A stretch of 64,000 nucleotides of DNA from Cupriavidus taiwanensis (GTDB lineage: Bacteria > Pseudomonadota > Gammaproteobacteria > Burkholderiales > Burkholderiaceae): assembly GCF_900249755.1 (NCBI RefSeq), contig NZ_LT976854.1, positions 622,574 through 686,573 of the forward strand. The letters are read 5' to 3'. The position numbers and the translations under genes are program-made. The notes below the pieces were generated by a model. The model saw only the letters and a list, made by a program, of their open reading frames with translations, was not told the origin of the DNA and searched no databases. This document shows, in pieces, positions 24,834 to 33,693 of the stretch. Every line of letters begins with the position of its first letter. The stretch's first letter is position 1.

Positions 24834-25841
24834 TCAGCGCAAGGCCCGTTTGGCCCATTCCGCGTTGACGCCCGGGCCGTAGTCCGGCAGCACGGTCTGG
24901 ATGGTGCCTTGTTCCTTCAGGAACTGCGCCGCCGACTGCAGCGCGCGCGCCGCGCCGCCGCCGAGCCAGCGCTCGGATACCTGCTCCTGCAGCGTGGGGA
25001 AGCTGTACAGCGCCATGCTGGCCGGCACGGTCTCGGGCTTGGCGCCGGAGACCTTGGCCACGGCCTTCACCATCGGCGAATCCGCGGACCACGCCGCCTT
25101 GTTCTTGCGGTAGTTGTCATCCGCCGCGGCCAGCACGCGCACCAGCTTGACCATGAATTCCGGGTTCTCGCGCGCGAACTTCTTGTTGGCGATCATGCCG
25201 TCGAAGGTGGCCTTGCCGGTGTCGGCGGCGATCTGCCCGGAGGTGGTCAGCACCGTGCCGGACTGCTTGAGCTTGGCCAGCACCGGATCCCAGATAAAGG
25301 TGGCGTCGATGTCGCCGCGCTCCCATGCGGCAGCGACTTCGGGCGGGCGCATGTTGACGATGCGCACGTCCTTCGGATTGATCTTCGCGCGCTCCAGGGC
25401 GACCAGCGTGTGGTAGTGCGTGGTCGATACGAACGGCACGCCGATGCGCTTGCCCTTCAGGTCGGCGATGCTGGCGATCTTGCTGCCGTTGCGCGCGACC
25501 ATCGCCTCGGCCGCGTTGATGTCGTCGAGGATCCAGAACAGCTCGACATCCAGTCCCTGCGACAGCGCCGACGCGATCGGCGAGGTGCCGGCCTCGCCGA
25601 TGGCGATCTGCCCCGACGCCATGGCGCGGATCACGTCGCCGCCGCCGCCGAACTGCCGGAACGAGACCGTATAGCCGGTCTGCTTTTCCAGCTCCTTCAT
25701 GTCCTGCGCGTAGCGCCAGGGCACCACCATGTCCTGGTAAGCAATCACTACATTCTTGCTTTGGGCATGTACGGACTGCGCGGCCGGCGCCAGCGCCGCC
25801 GCCAGGGCGATATACGTCGCGATCTGCTTGAACCACCGCAT
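24834..25841 (-). CDS. tauA: Taurine-type ABC transporter, substrate-binding protein
   Basis: 335 residues; signal peptide 1-26 ([24 protein letters not shown]), then [41 protein letters not shown] and [19 protein letters not shown], which match the TauA family. It catches taurine or a similar sulfonate in the periplasm and hands it to TauCB. AGGAG lies 8 nt before the ATG. First gene of the tauABC operon. No tauD or xsc gene is in the window, so what happens to the taurine is not shown here. Confidence 0.9.
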   Translation of the reverse strand: MRWFKQIATYIALAAALAPAAQSVHAQSKNVVIAYQDMVVPWRYAQDMKELEKQTGYTVSFRQFGGGGDVIRAMASGQIAIGEAGTSPIASALSQGLDVELFWILDDINAAEAMVARNGSKIASIADLKGKRIGVPFVSTTHYHTLVALERAKINPKDVRIVNMRPPEVAAAWERGDIDATFIWDPVLAKLKQSGTVLTTSGQIAADTGKATFDGMIANKKFARENPEFMVKLVRVLAAADDNYRKNKAAWSADSPMVKAVAKVSGAKPETVPASMALYSFPTLQEQVSERWLGGGAARALQSAAQFLKEQGTIQTVLPDYGPGVNAEWAKRALR

Positions 25842-25885
25842 GGTTGTGCTCCTCGGATGAGAAATGGGTTTGGGGGTCACGGCTT

Positions 25886-25915
25886 TATAGGTGAGCCCGA
25901 TTCCGCGCCTATAGG
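25886..25915. promoter_or_regulatory. Candidate operator/promoter of tauABC
   Basis: TATAGG (25886-25891) and CCTATA (25908-25913) form an inverted repeat with centres 22 bp apart; the second arm is itself the palindrome CCTATAGG. On the minus strand this reads CCTATAGG-N14-CCTATA, 45-75 bp before the tauA start, where a CysB/Cbl-type LysR protein would be expected to bind for sulfonate genes. The AT-rich parts may also form a -10 box. Binding by CysB/Cbl is inferred only. Confidence 0.4.
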
Positions 25916-26067
25916 ACCAGTTGCCCGGATTCGCTGGGGCCAGAACCGGCCGCGCGCGCGCAGGCCGCGCCGGGCCGCGGGGAGCGGTGGCGCGGGGCTG
26001 CGTCAATCATGGAATTCCTGTACCGGCCGCGGCGCGGGCCGGGGTCTTGCCAGAGGCGCTCAGGGGC

Positions 26068-27048
26068 TCAGGCGCTCAGGGAGAACCCCGAGTCGAAGGT
26101 CTGCCGCACATCGAGCCGCTGCCTGAGCAGGCCGGCTTTCAGGTAGAAGTCCGCGGTGCGCTGCTGCTCGGCGATCAGCGCCGCGTCGATGCTGCGCCAC
26201 TGCGTGCGGCGCCGCTCGAACTGCAGCCGCGCCGCCTGCGGCGAGATGCCGATGATGCGCGCGAGCGTTGCCGAGAACTCCGGCACATGCTGGTAGGACC
26301 ACTGCTGCGCGCGCACCACGCGGTGCAGGAAGTCCTGCAGCACCGGGCGCCTGGCCGCCAGCGCCGCCTCGGTCGCGGCCAGGTAGCTCAGGCCCGACCA
26401 CAGCCCGCGGCCGCTGACCAGCACGCGCGCATGCTGGCTGGTTTCCGCCATCGCGGTATAGGGTTCCCACGTGGCCCACGCATCGATCGAGCCGCTGCTC
26501 AGCGCCAGCTTGGCATCCGCGGGCGGCAGGAAGCGCAGGTCGGCGTCATCCGGCTTCAGTCCGGCGGATTCCAGCGCCTTGAGCGCGATCAGGTGCCCGA
26601 TCGAGCCGCGGTTGGTGCCGATGCGCTTGCCTTTCAGGTCGGCCGCCTGCCGCAGTGGCGAGTCGGGCCGCACCAGCACGGCCGTGCCGTAGGGGTCCGA
26701 GCGGTTCGCACCGATCAGCCGGATGCGCGTGCCGGCGGCCAGCGCGAAGATGGCCGGCGCATCGCCGATCGGGCCGCTGTCGACCGCGCCCGCGTTCAGC
26801 GCCTCGGCCAGCGGTGCCGCGGCGGGAAACTCGGTCCACTGGATGTCGTAGTCCAGGCCCTCGAGCGCGTTGGCGGATTCGAGCAGCGCGCGCAGGCCGC
26901 CTTTCTGGTCGCCGGCCTTCAGCAGCGGGCGTCCCTGCGCGTGCGCCGGGCCGGCGCCGAAGGTGTTGAAAGTCAGGACGGGGACGGCGGCAAGCGCGGC
27001 CGTGGCGGCAGCGCCGTGGCGCAGGAACTGGCGTCGGGAAGCGGTCAT
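26068..27048 (-). CDS. Sulfonate-type ABC substrate-binding protein with Tat signal
   Basis: 326 residues in the SsuA/TauA family ([79 protein letters not shown]). The N-terminus SRRQFLRHGAAATAALA is a twin-arginine signal, so it is exported folded, unlike TauA. It lies upstream of tauA on the same strand with a 226-bp gap and no permease or ATPase of its own in the window, so it may feed TauBC with another sulfonate. Confidence 0.88.
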   Translation of the reverse strand: MTASRRQFLRHGAAATAALAAVPVLTFNTFGAGPAHAQGRPLLKAGDQKGGLRALLESANALEGLDYDIQWTEFPAAAPLAEALNAGAVDSGPIGDAPAIFALAAGTRIRLIGANRSDPYGTAVLVRPDSPLRQAADLKGKRIGTNRGSIGHLIALKALESAGLKPDDADLRFLPPADAKLALSSGSIDAWATWEPYTAMAETSQHARVLVSGRGLWSGLSYLAATEAALAARRPVLQDFLHRVVRAQQWSYQHVPEFSATLARIIGISPQAARLQFERRRTQWRSIDAALIAEQQRTADFYLKAGLLRQRLDVRQTFDSGFSLSA

Positions 27049-27170
27049 CGGGTTCTGTGGCGATGGATATCGGAACCCCTGAACGTACGCGCGCCGCGGC
27101 CGCGCACCAACGAATAAATCCGCGCTTCGATATGCGTGGCACGCGGCGGCCCCTGGCCGCCATGGTGCGC

Positions 27171-28577
27171 TCAGTCGGGTCCGGTGGACTCCGCGGGATC
27201 CCGCTGCGAACGGATGTCTTCCGGGCTGAGCAGGATATAGCCCAGCGACTTGAGCAGCTGCACCGCTTCCAGTTCGGCGTCGAGATACACCGGGCGCTCC
27301 GGGCGCGCGCGCTGTGTTGCCGGCGGCCACGCGGCGCTGCCTTGCGCGGCCAGTGGCACCGCCGGCGCCGTGCCCTGCAGCCAGCGCGCGCTCAGGATGC
27401 GGCAGTGCTCGAGGTTGGGTTTCCACGTCACGTCGACGGCCGCATTGAACCTGCCGCTGCAAAGACGCAGCCGCTTCAGCGCCTTGAGCCAGCCGACAAA
27501 GGCCTCCGGCTGGTCCGGCGGGTAGCCGCGCAGCAGGGTCTCGAGGTGTTCCTGCGCGGCGCCGCCGTCGGGCGCCGGGTCGTCGTCGAGCAAGGCAATT
27601 TCAAGCGCCACGTGCTTGCGGCCGTCGTGGTCGTAGATGGTGCATTCGCTATCGAGCACGCCTTCGCCCAGCAGCTCGCACAACAGCGCCCAGGCCCTGG
27701 GGTTCTTGTCGAGCCGGCCTTCCAGCGTGGGGTCGATGCGGGCGAGCAGCTCCGGCACGGTGCGCGCCTCGCCGGACTGGACCGCCGCGGCAAACGCCAT
27801 CGCGTTGGCGCCAGGCTTGTCGCCGTGTGCCAGCCGTTGCAGCGAGGCGTCCTTGAGTTCGCGGATTTCGGCGGCGGTATCGACCGCATGCATCCACGCA
27901 TAGTCTTCCAGGCTGGCGCAAAGCTTGCGCGCGGCCCGGGCCAGCTGTCCGGCCAGCGACTGGACAAAGCTGGTGCAAAGCGCGCAGCGGCATTCGAGCC
28001 GGCCGGCGTGCAGGAAGCCGGCATACAACCGCTCCTGGTGGCCGCAATGCGCGCATTCGAGCGAAAAGCCCCCCTGGCGCACGGGCCGCTGCGATGCCAG
28101 CAGGCCATCGACCTGGTACTGCGCCCGGCCGCCGCAGCACGGGCACAGCCATTGCAGCTTGTGCGCGCCATCGCGCGGGGCGACGGCGCGCTCGAACTGG
28201 CGTGCGATGGCGCTGCGCGGGATGCCCTGGGCGCGTCCGACCACATCGGCGCAATAGCTCCAGTAGCAGTACGAGCAGGCCAGCGCGGCCTGTTCCGCCG
28301 ACAGTTGCTGCAGGGCCGGCAGCACGGCGGCGCTGCGGCGGATCTCGGGCGCGAGCGCGTCGATCCGCTCCGCCCCGCCCGGCATTCCTGCCTCGAGGGC
28401 GGCGCGGCTCTGCTCCACGAAATCGGGCACGTAGACCCGGCGGATGAAGTCTTCGTTCTCCAGCCAGAACAGGTGGCCCGGCAGCGCTTCCAGCGCCTCG
28501 ATGCCGTCCCTGACTTCCGTCATGCCGGCGCAGGCGAGAAACGTGAACGGCTTGCTGAACAGGAATTGGTCTGTCAT
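27171..28577 (-). CDS. Cysteine-rich protein of unknown function
   Basis: 468 residues; I do not recognise it. The central part has at least four cysteine pairs in zinc-ribbon-like spacing: CSYC near residue 101, CPCC near 143, CAHC near 175 and CALC near 197. Between them are LLASQRP and CGHQERLYAGF segments. The outer parts are Leu/Ala-rich and predicted mostly helical. No signal peptide or membrane segment is seen. The layout recalls FdhE-like zinc-binding chaperones, which are shorter (about 310), but no FdhE motif is convincing. It stands alone among transport genes; the start ATG has no strong Shine-Dalgarno. Confidence 0.6.
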   Translation of the reverse strand: MTDQFLFSKPFTFLACAGMTEVRDGIEALEALPGHLFWLENEDFIRRVYVPDFVEQSRAALEAGMPGGAERIDALAPEIRRSAAVLPALQQLSAEQAALACSYCYWSYCADVVGRAQGIPRSAIARQFERAVAPRDGAHKLQWLCPCCGGRAQYQVDGLLASQRPVRQGGFSLECAHCGHQERLYAGFLHAGRLECRCALCTSFVQSLAGQLARAARKLCASLEDYAWMHAVDTAAEIRELKDASLQRLAHGDKPGANAMAFAAAVQSGEARTVPELLARIDPTLEGRLDKNPRAWALLCELLGEGVLDSECTIYDHDGRKHVALEIALLDDDPAPDGGAAQEHLETLLRGYPPDQPEAFVGWLKALKRLRLCSGRFNAAVDVTWKPNLEHCRILSARWLQGTAPAVPLAAQGSAAWPPATQRARPERPVYLDAELEAVQLLKSLGYILLSPEDIRSQRDPAESTGPD

Positions 28578-28923
28578 GTTGTCGTCAACGGCGCATGCCG
28601 CCCACGAGCCCCGACGTGCTCGTGTGCGATCGACTCACCCCGTGACCAGGCCAAAATAACGCGAGGAAGGCGCCAGCCTTGCGGCGCGCTCCCTGCATGG
28701 GGGACTTGCCCCTTCTTGTTGTTCAGTGCGTGCGAATGTGCGAATGCTGCGCGGATTTTTCCGTCGCATTGGAAAGCATAGGCGACACGGCGGCTTCCTT
28801 ACAGGGGAATCGAGAGTGCCTTGCGCCACCCCTTGCCCTGCGCACGCCGGGCGCGCAGTGATGATCTCGGCGCCCGCAAGGCCCCTGGCGCCGGCCTGCG
28901 GAGCCCGAGTCGCCGGCACGCCG
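28578..28923. other. 346-bp gap between unrecognised genes
   Basis: This stretch separates the cysteine-rich protein gene from the small exported protein gene, both read on the minus strand. It is likely the promoter region of the first. A 60-residue frame at 28679-28861 (plus strand, several Cys) is without Shine-Dalgarno or family likeness and was not called. No repeat or strong hairpin was seen. Confidence 0.4.
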
Positions 28924-29493
28924 CTACAGCGGCGCAGGCTGGGGCGGTGCCGCGGTGGCCGCCGCGGCGGGCTTCTTGCCGCCGCCGCTGTACGAGAAGT
29001 ACTTCGCCTTGGCGCCCCTGGCCCAGTAAGCCACGGTGAAGTGCTTGCTGTCGCGCCCGTAGAGCAGCTCCAGGCTGCCATTGGCGGCGCTCCATTCGGC
29101 ATAGCCGTTCTCGGCCGCGCCTTCGGTCTTGCGCAAGGCGGCATAGCGCGCGTCCAGCTTGCCGCGCACCTCGTCCAGCGCGGTGCGCTCGAAGGTCATG
29201 GTGACCAGCGCCACGGCATCCTGGCCATCGCAGTTCAGCACCACGCGCGACAGGCCGGGCAGGTGGAAGCGCTCCAGGTGCTTCAACTCGACCGTATCGC
29301 CGCCGGCCCATTCGGAGGCGCCGGTCCTGGCGTGGTTCTGCGGCGGCGACAGGCGCGAGCACCTGGCCTTGCCCAGTTCGAGTCCCAACGGCGCCGCGGT
29401 GTTACCGGCAGGCTCGGGCTGGGCCGCGGGGGGTGCGGCGTGGACGGAAACGGAGGCCAGCAATGCGGCGCAGAGCAAGGGGAACTGCTTCAT
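28924..29493 (-). CDS. Exported protein of unknown function
   Basis: 189 residues. Signal peptide 1-19 (KQFPLLCAALLASVSVHA) by the ATG used; a GTG 24 bp upstream would add 8 residues. The mature part has Cys near 45 and 86 (KARCSR, VVLNCDG) and ends with an Ala/Pro-rich tail that is probably disordered. I do not recognise a family. It is probably periplasmic. It lies between the cysteine-rich gene and an MFS gene, all on the same strand, with wide gaps, so an operon is not implied. Confidence 0.65.
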   Translation of the reverse strand: MKQFPLLCAALLASVSVHAAPPAAQPEPAGNTAAPLGLELGKARCSRLSPPQNHARTGASEWAGGDTVELKHLERFHLPGLSRVVLNCDGQDAVALVTMTFERTALDEVRGKLDARYAALRKTEGAAENGYAEWSAANGSLELLYGRDSKHFTVAYWARGAKAKYFSYSGGGKKPAAAATAAPPQPAPL

Positions 29494-29634
29494 GTTGAGG
29501 CGGGAAAGGACTTTCACGGCATGGGATCGGGTTGGATGCGAGATTCTAAGCCCTTCTTGCCCGGATTTTCCCGCGCTTTCGTGCAGTTTTCGTGCAGCTT
29601 TCGCGCAGTGTTCGCCTGAACGGGTGAGGCCGCG

Positions 29635-30879
29635 CTAGGGCGTGGCGTGCGCCGGCATCAAGCGCCGCGTGCCGGCCCAGAACCCCAGCGCCAGCAGGCT
29701 CACCGCTGCGCCCAGCACGCAAACGCCGCGCCAGCCGGCCGCGTCATAGGTGGCCGTAGTGGCGATCGCGCCCAGGCCGCTGCCGGTCGCATAGAACAGC
29801 ATGTAGGCGCCGACCAGCCGGCTGTGCGCGCTGGCGTCGGCGCGGAAGATCATGCTCTGGTTGGTGACGTGGATGGCCTGTCCGCCCAGGTCGAGCAGCA
29901 CGATGCCGAGCGCCAGCGGCCACAGCGAGATTTCCAGCCAGGACAGCGGCAGCCAGGCAACCACCAGCAGCACCAGCGCGGCGAGCGTGGTGCGCTGGCC
30001 GAAACCCTGGTCCGCCCAGCGACCCGCGCGCGCCGCGGCCAGCGCGCCGGCCGCGCCGACCAGCCCGAAGGCGCCGATGGCCGTGTGCGACAACTGGTAG
30101 GGCGGCGCGCTCAGCGGCAGCACCAGCGCGCTCCAGAAGATATTGAACGCGGCGAACATCAGCAGCGCGATCACGCCCCGGATCTGCAACACGCGGTCGC
30201 GGCGCAGCAGCGCGAACATCGACAACACCAGGCTGGCATAGCGCATGCGTTGCGCGGGGCCGGATACCACCGGCAGCGAGCGCCACAGCAGCAAGGCCAG
30301 CACCAGCATGGCCGCCGCCGCGCAGACATAGACGCTGCGCCATCCGGCCAGGTCGCTGACGCCGCCGGCCACCACGCGCGCCAGCAGCAAGCCGGCAAAC
30401 ACGCCGCCCTGCGCGGTGCCGACCACGTGGCCCCGTTCCTGCGGCGGCGCCGCGGCGGCCGCATAGGCGATCAGGCCCTGCGTCATCGCGGTGCCGAGCA
30501 GGCCGGTCAGCAGCATCCCGACCAGCAGCATCGTGACCGACGGCGCCAGAGCCACTGCCGCCAGCGCGCCGGCCAGCGCCAGCACCTGCGCCAGCATCAG
30601 GCGGCGGCGCGGCAGCAGGTCGCCGAGCGGCACCAGCAACAGCAGCGCCAGCGCGCAACCGGCCTGGGTCGCGGTGACCACGCCGCCGATGGCCGCGGCG
30701 CCGATGTGGAAATCGGCCATCAGCGCATCCAGCAGCGGCTGCGCGTAATAGACGTTGGCCACGCTCAGCCCGCTGGCGCACGCGAACAGCAGCACCGCGG
30801 CGCGCGGCAGGGTGGCAGGCATGGCTGCGGGGCAGGGTAGCGGCGATGCCGCGTCCGGCGAGGAGGAACAGGCGTCCAT
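29635..30879 (-). CDS. MFS transporter (drug/metabolite exporter type)
   Basis: 414 residues and 12 hydrophobic segments starting near residue 20. FACASGLSVANVYYAQPLLDAL opens TM1, with LLPRRRLMLAQVL (motif A-like loop near 90) and the GVFAGLLLARVVAGGVSDLAGWRS segment near 155. This matches the YnfM/arabinose-efflux branch of MFS proteins. It is divergent from a HxlR regulator; a gene pair of this sort usually exports an effector or toxic compound that the regulator senses. AGGAAG precedes the ATG. Confidence 0.9.
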   Translation of the reverse strand: MDACSSSPDAASPLPCPAAMPATLPRAAVLLFACASGLSVANVYYAQPLLDALMADFHIGAAAIGGVVTATQAGCALALLLLVPLGDLLPRRRLMLAQVLALAGALAAVALAPSVTMLLVGMLLTGLLGTAMTQGLIAYAAAAAPPQERGHVVGTAQGGVFAGLLLARVVAGGVSDLAGWRSVYVCAAAAMLVLALLLWRSLPVVSGPAQRMRYASLVLSMFALLRRDRVLQIRGVIALLMFAAFNIFWSALVLPLSAPPYQLSHTAIGAFGLVGAAGALAAARAGRWADQGFGQRTTLAALVLLVVAWLPLSWLEISLWPLALGIVLLDLGGQAIHVTNQSMIFRADASAHSRLVGAYMLFYATGSGLGAIATTATYDAAGWRGVCVLGAAVSLLALGFWAGTRRLMPAHATP

Positions 30880-30909
30880 GGGCTGGCTTCCTAACTCGTT
30901 GCAAAAGTA

Positions 30910-30961
30910 GTTGCAAAATAAAACCAGTTGAAGCGTAAGCATACTAGTTTTAAAATGCAAC
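30910..30961. promoter_or_regulatory. Inverted repeat in MFS/HxlR divergent promoter
   Basis: GTTGCAAAATAAAAC (30910-30924) and GTTTTAAAATGCAAC (30947-30961) match as an inverted repeat except for three central positions. It lies between the divergent MFS and HxlR starts in an AT-rich stretch, and a further TTGCAA copy is seen at 30899. This is the expected spot for HxlR operator and the two promoters. Confidence 0.5.
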
Positions 30962-31001
30962 CACTTTGACAGCAGGGCGATATGCCCAAGGCAAACCAGA
31001 C

Positions 31002-31448
31002 ATGGCCACCCGCAAGGACCCCGGCGAAGACACCTGCCCCGTGGCGCGCGCGGTTGCGCTGGTCGGCGACCGCTGGACGCTGATGATCGTGCGCGATGCC
31101 TTCGACGGCATGCACCGCTTCAGCGACTTCCAGCGCAGCCTGGCGGTGGCGCGCAATATCCTGTCCGACAGGCTGCGCCGGCTGGTGGACGCCGGCATCC
31201 TGGCGACGCGGCCGGCATCGGACGGCTGCGCCTACCAGGAATATGTGCTGACGGAAATGGGTGAGAGCCTGTTCCCCATCGTGCTGGCGTTGCGCCAGTG
31301 GGGCGAGCACCACCTGTTCGCGCGCGGCGAGCGCCGCTCGCAACTGGTGGATAAGCGCACCGGCAAGCCGGTGCCGCCGATGGTGCCGCGAGCAAGCGAC
31401 GGCAAGGTGCTGGCGCCGGCGCAGGCGGAGGTGCGCAAGCCGCGCTAG
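31002..31448 (+). CDS. HxlR family winged-helix regulator
   Basis: 148 residues. EDTCPVARAVALVGDRWTLMIVRDAFDGMHRFSDFQ is the signature start, with the early Cys (near residue 11) that in some HxlR proteins senses electrophiles or redox state. ILSDRLRRLVDAGIL is the recognition part and a winged end follows. It is divergent from the MFS exporter and likely represses it until a signal compound appears. Confidence 0.92.
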   Translation: MATRKDPGEDTCPVARAVALVGDRWTLMIVRDAFDGMHRFSDFQRSLAVARNILSDRLRRLVDAGILATRPASDGCAYQEYVLTEMGESLFPIVLALRQWGEHHLFARGERRSQLVDKRTGKPVPPMVPRASDGKVLAPAQAEVRKPR

Positions 31449-31466
31449 GCGCCCGCGCGCGGGGCC

Positions 31467-31802
31467 TCAGCTGCCCCGGTACGTGCCGAAGCTCCACGGC
31501 GAACACAGCAGCGGCACATGGTAGTGCTGCGCGGCATCCGCGATGGTAAAGCGCACCGGCACGATGTCGGCGAACACGTCGGGCGTGCGGAAGTAGTCCG
31601 CGACCCAGAAGCGCAGCTCGAACTCGCCGGTGCGCGCCTGCGCCGGCGGCAGCATCGGCGCGTCGGTGCGGCCGTCGTGGTTGGTGCGGGTGCGCGCCAG
31701 CAGCCGGGGCGGCTGCACCGCGACGTCGAACAGTTCGACCTGCATGCCGGCCACCGGCCGGCCCAGCGATACGTCGAGCACATGCGTGCTGATACCTGCC
31801 AT
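31467..31802 (-). CDS. uraH: 5-hydroxyisourate hydrolase (cytosolic form)
   Basis: 111 residues, the transthyretin-like HIUase length. ISTHVLDVSLGRPVAGMQVEL at the start holds the conserved His, and the C-terminal YRGS tetrapeptide is the family marker. It turns 5-hydroxyisourate (the urate oxidase product) into OHCU, which uraD at 35.1 kb then uses. No signal peptide is seen, so it is cytosolic. It sits downstream of the exported form, 30 bp apart, in one operon. Confidence 0.93.
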   Translation of the reverse strand: MAGISTHVLDVSLGRPVAGMQVELFDVAVQPPRLLARTRTNHDGRTDAPMLPPAQARTGEFELRFWVADYFRTPDVFADIVPVRFTIADAAQHYHVPLLCSPWSFGTYRGS

Positions 31803-31832
31803 GATGCGATGTCTCCGGGTGGGGCCGCGCGC

Positions 31833-32342
31833 TCAGCTGCCGCGGTAGTAGCTGTAGCTCCACGGCCCGAACAGCACGGGCAGGTGGATGCGCTGGCCGG
31901 CGTCGGTCACGCGCACGCGCAGCGGGATCTTCGACAGGAACGACGGTTGCGGCAGGCTGGCCTGGCGCGCGGCGAAGTATTCGTCGGCGTGCAGGATCAG
32001 TTCATAGGTGCCGGTGCGGTAGCTGTCGCCGATCAGCAGCGGCGGTTCGCTGCGGCCGTTGGCGGCCAGCGTCACGGTCTGCAGCGGCGTGCGCCGGCCA
32101 TTGTCGATGCGGAACATCTCCACGCGCATGCCGGCCGCGGGGGTGCCGTGGTAGGTGTCCAGCGCATGCAGCGTCAGGCGCGGGCCCAGGCCGCCCTGCT
32201 GCACCGGCGCCGCGGTCTGGTCGGGGGCCGGCGCGTCCGGCGTGGCGCCCCAGCTGGCGCCGGCCAGCAGCGCGCCGCCGCCCAGCGTCATCGATTGCAG
32301 CGCGAAGCGCCGGCGCGCGGGATCGAAGCTGTGGTCGTCCAT
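31833..32342 (-). CDS. 5-hydroxyisourate hydrolase with Tat-like signal
   Basis: 169 residues. The first 33 residues include PARRRFALQSM and a hydrophobic run, a twin-arginine signal. The mature part is HIUase: LTLHALDTYHGTPAAGMRVEM, RSEPPLLIGD and the closing YRGS. It would work in the periplasm, on 5-hydroxyisourate formed there or lost from the cell. The two HIUases differ well outside the active-site motifs, so they are not a recent copy. One base separates its start from the MFS stop. Confidence 0.9.
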   Translation of the reverse strand: MDDHSFDPARRRFALQSMTLGGGALLAGASWGATPDAPAPDQTAAPVQQGGLGPRLTLHALDTYHGTPAAGMRVEMFRIDNGRRTPLQTVTLAANGRSEPPLLIGDSYRTGTYELILHADEYFAARQASLPQPSFLSKIPLRVRVTDAGQRIHLPVLFGPWSYSYYRGS

Positions 32343-32343
32343 C

Positions 32344-33693
32344 TCAGGCTCCTTGATGTGCAGGCTTGGCGCGCAGCTGGCGGATGCCCACCAGCACCAG
32401 CACCGCGGCCAGCACTTCGATCACTGCCACCAGGTAAAGCCCGGAGGCCAGCTTGCCGGTGCTGTTCTTGACCAGCCCCATCACGTACGGGGCGCCGAAG
32501 CCGGCCAGGTTGGCCACCGAGTTGATCAGCGCCACCCCTATCGCGGCGGCGCTGCCGGCCAGGTAGCGGTTGGGCAATTGCCAGAACACCGGAATCGCGC
32601 TCATGGTGCCGACCAGCGCGGCGGTCATGGCCAGCAGCGCGATCACCGGCGACAGCACCTGCGCGCCCAGCAGCACGGCCAGCACGGCCATGGCGCCGCC
32701 GCCGACCAGCGCTGCGCCGCTGAAGTGCCAGCGCACTTCATTGCGGCGGTCGGAATGCGCGCCGTTGAGGATCATGCCGGCGGCGCCGCACAGGTAGGCC
32801 ACCGCGGCGATCCAGCCCACCGCCATCGGCGTGGTGAAGCCCACGTCCTTGATGATGGTCGGGATCCAGAAGGTCAGCGTCGAGTTGGCGCACAGCAGGC
32901 AGAAGAAGATCGCGATCAGCAGCCACACCTTGCGGTTGGTGAAGAGCGTGCGCCAGTCGTGGCCGCGCTCGCCCAGCGTGGCGTTGTCGCGCCGCAGGGC
33001 GTCGTGCACCACGCGCTTTTCGGCGTCGGAGAGCCAGCGCGCCTGCTCGGGCTTGTCGGTCATGTAGAACCAGGCAAAGATGCCGGCCAGCACCGACGGG
33101 ATCCCCTCCAGGATAAACAGCCACTGCCAGCCGTGCATGCCGTTGACGCCGGCCATGCCGGTCATGATCCAGCCGGCCAGCGGGCCGCCCAGCACGCCGG
33201 CGATGGCCGACGCCGACATGAAGGTGCCGAAGGCGCGCGCGCGGCGCTGCGACGGGTACCAGTAGGTCAGGTACAGGATCACGCCGGGGTAGAAGCCGGC
33301 CTCGAACGCACCCAGCAGGAAGCGCAGGATGTAGAACTGCGTGGGCGTGGTGACGAAGCTCTGCAGCATGCAGATCACGCCCCAGCAGATGGTGATGCGC
33401 ATGATCGTCTTCTTGGCGCCGATCTTCTGCAGCAGCATGTTCGACGGCACCTCGAAGAAGAAGTAGCCCAGGAAGAAAATGCCCGCGCCCAGCCCGTACA
33501 CGGCTTCGCTGAAGCGCAGCGCATCGAGCATCTGCAGCTTGGCGAAGCCGATGTTGACGCGGTCCAGCCAGGCCAGCACCCACAGCACCCCGAGGAAGGG
33601 CAGCAGGCGCCAGGTAACCTTGCGGTAGACGCTGTCCTCGGCGTCTTCGGCGGTGCCGGCGAATACCGGAACGCCTTGTTTCGTGATCGACAT
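32344..33693 (-). CDS. MFS transporter, ACS family (anion:cation symporter)
   Basis: 449 residues. [26 protein letters not shown] opens TM1 with the DRVNIGFA motif, followed by LFRKIG-type loops and FEAGFYPGVILYLTYWYP. This branch imports organic anions such as sugar acids, aromatic acids or allantoate. It is the first gene of the operon with two HIU hydrolases, so urate or an urate product is the likely cargo. AGGAGA lies before the ATG. Confidence 0.9.
   Translation of the reverse strand: MSITKQGVPVFAGTAEDAEDSVYRKVTWRLLPFLGVLWVLAWLDRVNIGFAKLQMLDALRFSEAVYGLGAGIFFLGYFFFEVPSNMLLQKIGAKKTIMRITICWGVICMLQSFVTTPTQFYILRFLLGAFEAGFYPGVILYLTYWYPSQRRARAFGTFMSASAIAGVLGGPLAGWIMTGMAGVNGMHGWQWLFILEGIPSVLAGIFAWFYMTDKPEQARWLSDAEKRVVHDALRRDNATLGERGHDWRTLFTNRKVWLLIAIFFCLLCANSTLTFWIPTIIKDVGFTTPMAVGWIAAVAYLCGAAGMILNGAHSDRRNEVRWHFSGAALVGGGAMAVLAVLLGAQVLSPVIALLAMTAALVGTMSAIPVFWQLPNRYLAGSAAAIGVALINSVANLAGFGAPYVMGLVKNSTGKLASGLYLVAVIEVLAAVLVLVGIRQLRAKPAHQGA

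Noticed and set aside
27171-28577. FdhE formate dehydrogenase accessory protein
   Set aside because: Cys pairs suggest it, but length (468) and lack of matching sequence outside the Cys pairs do not, and there are no fdh genes nearby.
31467-32342. Recent duplication of the HIU hydrolase genes
   Set aside because: The two share family motifs and the YRGS end but differ widely elsewhere and in signal peptide, so they are old paralogues.
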